6,644 nucleotides of DNA from Accumulibacter sp. Lineage in GTDB: Bacteria > Pseudomonadota > Gammaproteobacteria > Burkholderiales > Rhodocyclaceae. Location: NCBI GenBank assembly GCA_031264825.1, contig JAISDL010000072.1:1-6644 (forward strand), read 5' to 3'. The notes beneath the pieces are model-generated. The model was not told the origin of the DNA and did no database searches. It was given only the letters and a program-made list of their open reading frames with translations. A program made the position numbers and the translations under genes. Shown here piece by piece: positions 1 through 6,644 of this stretch (within the stretch, counting starts at the first letter, position 1; each line of letters opens with the position of its first letter).

Positions 1-471
1 CTCTCCGAAGAGATCACCCGCCGCGTGAAGCTCGTCGAAAGCGCCGTCATCGAATTCCCCGTCGGGGGCGACCTGCCGATCGCGTCCGATCAGGCGGAGT
101 TCGCGCGCGTCATCGACACACTCGTCGAAATCGAAGAACTCGCCAAAAAGATGAGCATCGCCGTATCGCTGACGATCTACGGTCACGCCGATCCTCCCGG
201 CTCGCCCCGGCGCAATTACGAGATCAGCCAATCGAGGGCGCGCACGGTCGCTTCGATGCTCTACGCCAGAGGGTCGAGCATGCCCATTTCGATCTACGGC
301 ATGGGTGCGGCGCACCCGAAGGAAGATCGCACCGAGGGACGCGAGTCGGCAAGGGTTCCGCAGTCGGCGCCGTCGATCCCGCGCGACGATCAGGCTAGCC
401 GACGCATAGAATTTCGTATACATTTATCGAGTCCGCCCGCCTTCGACGCGGAACGTGTGTTGTTCCAATAA
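1..471 (+). CDS. OmpA-like C-terminal domain protein (5' end outside window)
   Basis: The reading frame is open from base 1, and a GTG at 25 falls inside the domain, so the gene almost certainly starts upstream of the window. The visible 156 residues form an OmpA/MotB-like peptidoglycan-binding domain. A strand-like start (VESAVIEFPVGG) is followed by an amphipathic helix, then IYGHADPPGS (about nt 175-204) and NYEISQSRARTV (nt 217-252). These match the family pattern GHTDxxGS...NxxLSxxRAxxV. The Asp (codon 190-192) and Arg (codon 235-237) correspond to the pair that contacts diaminopimelate in OmpA. The terminal RRIEFRI motif matches the family's NRRVEI. An insert of roughly 15-20 residues (about nt 325-390, Pro/Ser/Arg-rich) lies before that motif and is longer than usual. 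Signal peptide, anchor or other N-terminal domains cannot be seen. It lies 85 bases upstream of a small GTPase gene on the same strand and is probably co-transcribed with it. The domain call is secure; its location in the cell is inferred from the family. Confidence 0.85.
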   Translation, partial: LSEEITRRVKLVESAVIEFPVGGDLPIASDQAEFARVIDTLVEIEELAKKMSIAVSLTIYGHADPPGSPRRNYEISQSRARTVASMLYARGSSMPISIYGMGAAHPKEDRTEGRESARVPQSAPSIPRDDQASRRIEFRIHLSSPPAFDAERVLFQ

Positions 472-556
472 GCGTGGAACGCGAACACGCCCGCATCGAT
501 CCGGCAAGACACCACCGCGTGAGCCGTCCCGTCCAATCAGCATTCCGGTTTTTTAT

Positions 557-1072
557 ATGATCAGTAAAAAAATATGCATGCTCGGCGCCTTTTCCGTAGG
601 GAAAACGTCGCTCGTGTCGCAGTTCGTACACTCCGTTTTTTCAGACAAATACCTTTCCACGGTCGGCGTCAAAATCAGCAAAAAGGAAGTCGTGATTTCC
701 GGAACGGAAGCCACGCTCCTGCTCTGGGATATGGAGGGCAAAGACGTCTATGTCGACATCAACTCGTCGTATCTGCGCGGCGCGATGGGCTTTTTCGTCG
801 TCGCGGACGGATGTCGCAAGGAGACGCTCGACATCGCGCTGGATTTGCGCGAGCTGGCTTTCAACATTCTGGGCGCTCGCGTTCCGACCCGGCTTCTCAT
901 CAACAAGGCCGACGTGACGGAGGAATGGGAAATCACGCGGGAGACTCTTGAAGAACTGCGTGAAAAGCGCGTCGAATTCTTTTGTACCAGCGCAAAAAAC
1001 GGGCAGAACATCAATCAAGCCTTCGAAAGTCTGGCGGAAGAAATGCTGCGGGAGCAAAACAGTGCCAAATAG
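557..1072 (+). CDS. Ras/Rab-like small GTPase
   Basis: This 171-residue single-domain small GTPase of the Ras superfamily has all five G motifs, with numbering that nearly matches human Ras. G1 is GAFSVGKT (10-17). The switch I region is YLSTVGVKI (32-40), with Thr35 as the Mg-binding candidate. G3 is WDMEGKD (57-63), G4 is NKAD (116-119) and G5 is TSAK (144-147). It should cycle between GTP and GDP forms and signal to partners. Two positions are odd: Phe12 and Lys62 replace the Ras Gly12 and catalytic Gln61, so intrinsic hydrolysis may be slow or depend on a partner. ATG 557 is chosen because the GTPase fold begins immediately after it (ISKKICMLG). The frame is open back to a GTG at 455, but that extension is Arg/Pro-rich and overlaps the upstream gene. 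No clear Shine-Dalgarno precedes 557. There is no lipidation motif or membrane segment. The gene sits between an OmpA-like gene and a diguanylate cyclase gene, which it overlaps by 11 bases; that context suggests it controls the cyclase, but this is inference. Confidence 0.9.
   Translation: MISKKICMLGAFSVGKTSLVSQFVHSVFSDKYLSTVGVKISKKEVVISGTEATLLLWDMEGKDVYVDINSSYLRGAMGFFVVADGCRKETLDIALDLRELAFNILGARVPTRLLINKADVTEEWEITRETLEELREKRVEFFCTSAKNGQNINQAFESLAEEMLREQNSAK
1050..1054 (+). promoter_or_regulatory. Ribosome binding site deciding the GTG start of the cyclase
   Basis: GGGAG lies 7 bases before GTG 1062, inside the last codons of the GTPase gene. It supports GTG 1062 as the start of the diguanylate cyclase rather than the in-frame ATG at 948, which would overlap the GTPase gene by 125 bases. 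The arrangement suggests translational coupling. Confidence 0.6.
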
Positions 1073-2033
1073 CAACGAGCAACTCGCCTACGACATTCTG
1101 AGCGCGAGCAACATCGCCATATTGCGTCGCGTCGATTACAAGAAATACGTCTTTTTCGGAGACGTCCCGGATTTTTACAACGACCTCTTTCCGTCCTCGA
1201 CCGACACTCCCGCGTCGCGCAAAGACGCCTCGGCGATGCTCGACTATTTTGAAGTCGCCTGCACCACGCCTTGGGACTATTCGCCGATGATGGAATTTTT
1301 CATCGAAGAGGCCGAAGCCTTCTTCAAGAGTGGAGAACCGGGGGGCGTATCCTCGGGCATCTGGCAGGAAGAGGGCAAGCTCGAAGAGCAGACGGCGCTG
1401 ATCGCGCGGGCGGTGCGTTTCGGCGACGACCAGTTGATCCTGATCCGCTTGCTGCGCGAAGAATTCATCGACCGCGCGAACATTTTGCGCAAGGCGCGCG
1501 TTCAATTGCTCGAAAACAGGAAGATGGCCAAGAACCTCGAACTGTTCAAGGAAAAATCGAAGATCGACGGCTTGACGAAAATCCTGAACAAGACGACCTT
1601 CATGGAAATCCTGCTCGACGAAATCAAGAAAGCGCAGACGATCGGCGCCTCGCTCGCCCTGATCATGCTCGATATCGACGATTTCAAGCTCGTCAACGAT
1701 ACCTACGGCCACCTCGTCGGCGACAAGGTGCTCGAATCGCTCGGCGAACTGCTGCTCAACAGCCTGCGGCGGAACGACATCGTCGCGCGCTACGGCGGCG
1801 AGGAGTTCGTCATCCTCGTTCCGCGTTCGAGCGAAAAGCAGATGTCGCGCATCTCCGAAAAATTGTGCACAAACATCGCGGATGCGCACATCGCGCAGTT
1901 GCCGCTGACCGCCAGCCTGGGCTACACGCTCTTCAAGCCCGAAGAATCTCCGCAGGACTTCATAAACCGCGCGGATCTGGCGATGTACGAAGCCAAGAGA
2001 AAAGGGAAAAACCGCGTCTGCTCGCTCCTCTGA
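1062..2033 (+). CDS. Diguanylate cyclase (GGDEF) with uncharacterised N-terminal region
   Basis: This 323-residue protein should make cyclic di-GMP from two GTP. The GGDEF domain covers about residues 160-323. It shows DGLTKILNKTTF (169-180), the metal and substrate motif LDIDDFKLVNDTYGH (203-217), the active site GGEEF (245-249), and ADLAMYEAKRKGKNRV near the end. An intact inhibitory I-site RRND (236-239) lies five residues before GGEEF, so product feedback inhibition is expected. Residues 1 to about 130 contain no membrane segment or signal peptide. They include FFGDVPDFYNDLFP (31-44), SPMMEFFIEEAEAFF (74-88) and GGVSSGIWQEEG (94-105), and read as a soluble input region, possibly PAS-like, that I cannot name. 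A charged helix (about 132-165) probably forms a coiled-coil linker for dimerisation. GTG 1062 is used because GGGAG lies 7 bases upstream; this overlaps the GTPase gene by 11 bases. The overlap and shared strand suggest that the GTPase and cyclase are made together and that the N-terminal region could be where the GTPase acts. The cyclase call is secure; the regulation is inference. Confidence 0.92.
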   Translation: MPNSNEQLAYDILSASNIAILRRVDYKKYVFFGDVPDFYNDLFPSSTDTPASRKDASAMLDYFEVACTTPWDYSPMMEFFIEEAEAFFKSGEPGGVSSGIWQEEGKLEEQTALIARAVRFGDDQLILIRLLREEFIDRANILRKARVQLLENRKMAKNLELFKEKSKIDGLTKILNKTTFMEILLDEIKKAQTIGASLALIMLDIDDFKLVNDTYGHLVGDKVLESLGELLLNSLRRNDIVARYGGEEFVILVPRSSEKQMSRISEKLCTNIADAHIAQLPLTASLGYTLFKPEESPQDFINRADLAMYEAKRKGKNRVCSLL

Positions 2034-2078
2034 TTCTTTTTCCATGCTGTCCGCGCCGGAAACCGATGCGGGCGAGAG

Positions 2079-2915
2079 TCAGCTTTCCCCGCTCGGCCGA
2101 ATCTCCTGCATGATCGTCGCCGAGATTTCCTCGATCGACTTCAACGACGAATCGAGCCAGTGGATTCCCTGCTGGCGCATCATCTTTTCCGCCTCGCGGA
2201 TTTCGTAGCGGCAGTTCTCGAGGTCGGCGTAGCGGCTGTTCGGGCGGCGCTCGGTGCGTATCCGCGCGAGGCGGTCGGCCTGGATCGTCAGTCCGAAGAG
2301 CTTTTCCTTGTGGCGCGAAAGCGATTTCGGGAAACACTGGCTTTCGAAGTCTTCCGGAATGAGAGGAAAGTTGGCCGCGCGGATTCCGAACTGCATCGCG
2401 AGGTAAATGCTCGTCGGCGTCTTTCCGCAGCGCGAGACGCCGACGAGGATTACGTCGGCGTCTTCGAGCCCCTGGTCCGTAATACCATCATCGTGCGAGA
2501 GGGTATAATTGATCGCGTTGATGCGGCGTTCGTAATCGGCGTTATTGGTCACGCCGTGCGTCCGGCCGACGGTTTCGCTGCGTTTTATTCCGAGTTCCGC
2601 TTCCAGAGGCGCGATGAAAGTATCGAAGAAATTCAGGCAGAGGCTGCCCGTTTGCCCGAGGATCCGGTTGAATTCCTGATTGACGAGCGTGGAAAAAACG
2701 ATCGGGCGGGCGCCGTCCTGTTCGAAAGTCCTTTGCAGACGGTCACGGCAGTCGTAAGCTTTTTCGAGGGTATCGACAAAAGGCAGGCGAACCATGTTGA
2801 AATGGACACCGTTGAATTGCGTCAATAAACTTAAGCCTAGCGTTTCAGCGGTAATTCCGGTACCGTCCGAAATGTAGAAGATTGTGCGTGAAGTCTGCCC
2901 AGAAGGTGCCGCCAT
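2079..2915 (-). CDS. ppsR: Phosphoenolpyruvate synthase regulatory protein (bifunctional kinase/pyrophosphorylase)
   Basis: This 278-residue cytoplasmic protein of the DUF299/PSRP family is about the same length as E. coli PpsR (277). Family members inactivate PEP synthase by ADP-dependent phosphorylation of a threonine beside its catalytic histidine, and reactivate it by phosphate-dependent removal of that group, releasing pyrophosphate. The N-terminal signature YISDGTGITAETLG (14-27) and the P-loop-like GVSRCGKTPTS (159-169) are both characteristic. Downstream, RAANFPLIPEDF (179-190) and ERRPNSRYADLENCRYEI (222-239) also fit the family. The start at 2915 follows GGAGA (complement of 2921-2925) with 5 bases between it and the ATG. 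Its target gene ppsA is divergent, 85 bases away, a common arrangement in betaproteobacteria. The 3' end is convergent with the diguanylate cyclase gene, with a 45-base gap that shows no clear terminator. No truncation or missing motif is seen. Confidence 0.95.
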   Translation of the reverse strand: MAAPSGQTSRTIFYISDGTGITAETLGLSLLTQFNGVHFNMVRLPFVDTLEKAYDCRDRLQRTFEQDGARPIVFSTLVNQEFNRILGQTGSLCLNFFDTFIAPLEAELGIKRSETVGRTHGVTNNADYERRINAINYTLSHDDGITDQGLEDADVILVGVSRCGKTPTSIYLAMQFGIRAANFPLIPEDFESQCFPKSLSRHKEKLFGLTIQADRLARIRTERRPNSRYADLENCRYEIREAEKMMRQQGIHWLDSSLKSIEEISATIMQEIRPSGES

Positions 2916-3000
2916 GATTTTCTCCGGTTGCGAGTCGTAAAAAGCGCACAGAGCGCCTTGAGATAAGTCCCATCGATAACAACTTTACAGGAATTTCATT
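2916..3000. promoter_or_regulatory. Divergent ppsR/ppsA intergenic control region
   Basis: This 85-base spacer between two divergent start codons must hold the leader and at least the proximal promoter elements of both genes, unless a promoter lies within a coding end. It contains the ribosome binding sites for ppsR (GGAGA on the - strand, 2921-2925) and for ppsA (AGGA at 2989-2992, 8 bases before the ATG). The left part is GC-rich and the right part AT-rich (GATAAG at 2962, CGATAACAACTTTA at 2974). I could not find a convincing sigma-70 -35/-10 pair with normal spacing on either strand, and I see no strong operator palindrome. Confidence 0.5.
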
Positions 3001-5385
<2,385 letters not shown>

Positions 5386-5392
5386 AGGACGC

Positions 5393-5419
5393 GGGACGCC
5401 CTTGGGCTTGGGGCGTCCC
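5393..5419 (+). terminator. Stem-loop after ppsA (possible terminator or RNA-stabilising hairpin)
   Basis: A perfect 9-bp inverted repeat, GGGACGCCC (5393-5401) and GGGCGTCCC (5411-5419), encloses a 9-base loop. It starts 7 bases after the ppsA stop codon. The following bases (CGATCTTCCAG) have no T-run, so it is not a classical intrinsic terminator. It could be a Rho-associated or partial terminator, or could protect the 3' end of the ppsA message. It ends 11 bases before the next start codon, so it may also reduce translation of the downstream gene. Confidence 0.6.
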
Positions 5420-5430
5420 CGATCTTCCAG

Positions 5431-5892
5431 ATGAAACCCGAAAGCGGAACGGGGCAGGCGCGCGCGACCTCGGCGGAGAAACGTCTCACGCTGGTCGCGC
5501 TCGCGATTTTTATACTCGGTCAGGCACTCGCCGCGCTGATCCACTTTACCGCCCCCGAAGTCTGGGACGGCGTCGCCTACGAGATCGTCGACGGCAAGGT
5601 CTACGCGGTTCCGGCGTACGAATCCAAGCGCTACCGGCTCGAACTCGAACGCATTGGAGGGAAGGCGGCGATTTTCGCCGACGACTTCAACCGCTGGTTT
5701 TCGGGGCTTTGGAAAGGGAAAAAACTCGCCAAGACGGTCTCCCTGCTTTCGATCGTCGCTTCGCTCGCACTCTGGCGACTCGGGAGTCTCGGGCTTTTCA
5801 CAAGCGACCGGGCGAGCGTTTTTCCCGCCGCGAACAACGGGAAAGCACAAAAAAGCGCCGAGGCCGAGCACCACCCTCACGCGCCGCCTTGA
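5431..5892 (+). CDS. Hypothetical small membrane protein, two predicted transmembrane segments
   Basis: I do not recognise this 153-residue protein. It has a short charged N-terminus, a hydrophobic segment at about 19-39 (LTLVALAIFILGQALAALIH), and a roughly 60-residue soluble stretch rich in Asp, Tyr and Lys. That stretch includes APEVWDGVAYEIVDGKVYAVPAYESKRY and FADDFNRWFSGLW. A second hydrophobic segment follows at about 102-123, then a 30-residue Ala/His/Pro-rich tail. The first segment could instead be an uncleaved signal anchor. Both ends and the KGKK before the second segment are positive, so the topology cannot be decided by charge. Codon use resembles ppsA, which supports a real gene. 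Its ATG lies 45 bases after the ppsA stop, beyond a strong hairpin, and has no clear Shine-Dalgarno, so expression may be weak or come by read-through from ppsA. A link to PEP synthase would be guesswork. Confidence 0.65.
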   Translation: MKPESGTGQARATSAEKRLTLVALAIFILGQALAALIHFTAPEVWDGVAYEIVDGKVYAVPAYESKRYRLELERIGGKAAIFADDFNRWFSGLWKGKKLAKTVSLLSIVASLALWRLGSLGLFTSDRASVFPAANNGKAQKSAEAEHHPHAPP

Positions 5893-5934
5893 CCCGAATT
5901 CAATGGAATCGGAGGAATGTTGCGCCGCCTCGAA

Positions 5935-6174
5935 ATGAATGAAAAAGAACTCATTGAACGCGACAAAAATCGCGACATCGGCACGGAGCTTCTTGAAGCC
6001 ATCCGGCAGATCAATGCGGGAAACTGGTCGCGCAAAACAACCTTCGAACTTCAAGAGGACGGAAGCGTTCTACATCGTGTCGTCACCCCTGACGGTACCA
6101 TGGAACGCGAAACGCGCATCAGGCTTCGCCGCCGCGTAGGCGAAAACCTATCCACCACGCATAGGTTGGGGTGA
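5935..6174 (+). CDS. Small protein resembling the N-terminal part of HigA/XRE-type antitoxins, probably truncated
   Basis: This 79-residue ORF begins MNEKELIERDKNRDIGTELLEAIRQINAG, which resembles the opening of many HigA/XRE-type antitoxin-like regulators (pattern RDIGxELLxxxRxxKAG). Those proteins normally continue into a helix-turn-helix domain. Here the sequence goes on to a short beta-like stretch (FELQEDGSVLHRVVTPDGTMERETRI, about residues 37-62) and then a basic tail, and no helix-turn-helix is visible. The last codons (6161-6174) lie inside a dispersed repeat, so the natural 3' end may have been replaced by repeat insertion. The start is uncertain. ATG 5935 fits the family start but has GGAGGA (5911-5916) 18 bases upstream. 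ATG 5917 directly abuts that site, and TTG 5920 is only 3 bases from it. No toxin gene is adjacent. It may be a decayed or stand-alone gene; the function is not established. Confidence 0.45.
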   Translation: MNEKELIERDKNRDIGTELLEAIRQINAGNWSRKTTFELQEDGSVLHRVVTPDGTMERETRIRLRRRVGENLSTTHRLG

Positions 6175-6416
6175 GCGCAGCGATGCCCAACGTCTCGCTT
6201 GCGCGAAGCGCAAGCCACTTCAGGTATCAGGTATCAGAAAACAGGAACCGCGAAACACGGACACGCGCGAAAAAGCTTTGCAAATACAGACCTTTCGCGT
6301 CTTTCGCGCCTTTCGCGGTTGAAATCGGTTTTCATCTGTCTCCTGTTTCCCGTCTCCTGATTCCTGATACGCGCCTGCGGAATCGTTGGGGTTCGCTCCG
6401 CTCACCACCAACCTAT
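6161..6416. repeat. Nested inverted-repeat mosaic (arms A-B-C / C'-B'-A')
   Basis: Three different repeat types each occur once on both sides of a centre at about 6283, in mirrored order. Arm A (6161-6192, starting ATAGGTTGG) matches the reverse complement of A' (6384-6416) at 29 of 32 positions with one extra base. Arm B (6224-6246, GTATCAGGTATCAG...AAACAGGA) matches the reverse complement of B' (6341-6370), which has 7 or 8 additional bases. Arm C (6246-6275, starting AACCGCGAAA) matches the reverse complement of C' (6291-6320) exactly for ten bases and loosely thereafter. C' itself is a tandem of TTTCGCG with period about 10. The centre 6276-6290 is unique. Similar short repeats are known scattered between genes of environmental proteobacteria. 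The region has no coding character and could fold into a long imperfect hairpin. Confidence 0.8.
6197..6215. repeat. Perfect 8-bp hairpin with GAA loop
   Basis: GCTTGCGC (6197-6204) and GCGCAAGC (6208-6215) flank a GAA triloop. It lies between arms A and B of the nested repeat mosaic. No T-run follows on either strand, so it is not an intrinsic terminator. It looks like a small REP-type or repeat-borne hairpin. Confidence 0.7.
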
Positions 6417-6514
6417 ACCGCCGATTGGGCACGGCACGCCGTGCCCCTACGTGCCGATCTGATCCCTGATTCCTGACATCTGATTCCTGAACCCCCGTCT
6501 CCTGATTCCTGATA
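6349..6514 (+). repeat. CTGATTCCTGA direct repeats
   Basis: The 11-mer CTGATTCCTGA occurs four times on the + strand, at 6357-6367, 6466-6476, 6480-6490 and 6502-6512. Two of these copies belong to a longer exact 21-base repeat (6349-6369 and 6494-6514) containing CCGTCTCCTGATTCCTGATA. Inverted relatives (TCAGGTATCAG) lie at 6220-6237. Spacing is irregular, so this is a low-complexity intergenic repeat cluster and not a CRISPR array. Confidence 0.8.
6427..6446. repeat. Perfect 8-bp hairpin, GGGCACGG/CCGTGCCC type repeat
   Basis: GGGCACGG (6427-6434) and CCGTGCCC (6439-6446) enclose the loop CACG. Closely similar palindromes followed by CCTAC are familiar as dispersed intergenic repeats in several bacterial groups. 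It lies just outside arm A' and is not followed by a T-run. Confidence 0.7.
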
Positions 6515-6524
6515 GGCGTACCCC

Positions 6525-6556
6525 AAAAAAAACCAGGCCGCGCATCGCGCGGCCTG
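6525..6556 (-). terminator. Strong intrinsic terminator for a leftward gene beyond the right edge
   Basis: Read on the - strand, a perfect 10-bp GC-rich stem (CAGGCCGCGC, loop GAT, GCGCGGCCTG; 6556 down to 6534) is followed, one base after the stem, by eight Ts (6532 down to 6525). That is a textbook Rho-independent terminator. No + strand T-run follows, so it acts only leftward. It must serve a - strand gene ending near or beyond base 6644. A - strand TGA at 6634-6632 could be that gene's stop, but only 10 coding bases would be visible, so I do not call a CDS. Confidence 0.85.
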
Positions 6557-6562
6557 CAAAGG

Positions 6563-6591
6563 GGATTCCCCTCATGGGGAAGGGGAAATCC
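6563..6591 (-). other. Inverted repeat in the 3' untranslated region before the leftward terminator
   Basis: GGATTCCCCT (6563-6572) pairs with AGGGGAAATCC (6581-6591) with one bulged base. An alternative perfect 6-bp stem is TTCCCC/GGGGAA (6566-6571 and 6576-6581). It would lie in the trailer of the leftward transcript, just ahead of the intrinsic terminator. The rest of 6592-6644 is pyrimidine-rich on the + strand and shows no gene that I can support. Confidence 0.45.
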
Positions 6592-6644
6592 TTGTAAAAG
6601 ACTTTCTTTTCGGCTTCTCTCCTTCTCGTTTTCAGAAGAAGTAA

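Noticed and set aside
455..556. Upstream extension of the GTPase frame to GTG 455
   Set aside because: The extra 34 residues are Arg/Pro-rich, unlike any GTPase N-terminus, and they overlap the end of the OmpA-like gene. The fold starts just after ATG 557.
948..1061. Upstream ATG 948 for the diguanylate cyclase
   Set aside because: It would overlap the GTPase gene by 125 bases, and GTG 1062 has a well-placed ribosome binding site.
2034..2078. Terminator between the converging cyclase and ppsR genes
   Set aside because: A short T-run (2036-2041) is present, but I found no stem next to it on either strand.
1271..2113. Long + strand open frame overlapping the cyclase
   Set aside because: The Arg-rich translation with no motifs is a shadow of the GGDEF frame, which carries all the catalytic motifs.
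2160..2828. A + strand frame of 222 codons opposite ppsR
   Set aside because: ppsR on the - strand has clear family signatures; this frame is its antisense shadow.
6161..6416. Transposon or MITE with terminal inverted repeats
   Set aside because: The A/A' arms look like terminal inverted repeats, but I see no target-site duplication and no transposase, and the inner arms belong to other repeat types. A nested mosaic fits better.
6171..6476. A 101-codon + strand frame across the repeats, and a - strand frame at 6220-6432
   Set aside because: Both lie wholly within the repeat mosaic and translate repeats. There is no coding character or ribosome binding site.
6349..6514. CRISPR array
   Set aside because: The repeat unit is only 11 bases with irregular gaps of 3 to about 100 bases, and there are no constant-length spacers or cas genes.

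Overview
The window is GC-rich, tightly packed proteobacterial DNA, most likely from a betaproteobacterium (perhaps Rhodocyclales-like). This rests on the divergent ppsR/ppsA pair, the character of their protein sequences and the types of intergenic repeat at the right end. It is inference, since no 16S or other marker gene is present.

Left block (1-2033, + strand): the 3' part of a gene for a protein with an OmpA-like C-terminal domain, then a 171-residue Ras/Rab-like small GTPase, then a diguanylate cyclase with its own conserved-looking N-terminal region. The GTPase and cyclase genes overlap by 11 bases, and all three point the same way. They look like one signalling unit joining an OmpA-type protein, a small GTPase switch and c-di-GMP synthesis. 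This is the most interesting functional content of the window. The GTPase is unusual in having Phe and Lys where Ras has Gly12 and Gln61.

Middle block (2079-5385): ppsR (- strand) and ppsA (+ strand), transcribed divergently from an 85-base spacer. PpsA makes phosphoenolpyruvate from pyruvate for gluconeogenesis. PpsR switches PpsA off and on by phosphorylating and dephosphorylating a threonine next to the catalytic histidine; both residues are present here (Thr417, His419).

Right block (5386-6644): a perfect 9-bp stem-loop follows ppsA, then a gene for an unrecognised small protein with two probable membrane segments. Next comes a short gene resembling the N-terminal part of HigA/XRE-type antitoxins but without a helix-turn-helix domain; its last codons lie inside a repeat. 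From about 6145 to 6515 there is no credible gene. Instead there is a dense mosaic of repeats: three different repeat types arranged as a nested inverted structure (A-B-C-C'-B'-A', 6161-6416), two small perfect hairpins and several copies of CTGATTCCTGA. A strong intrinsic terminator at 6525-6556 faces leftward and must serve a - strand gene at or beyond the right edge.
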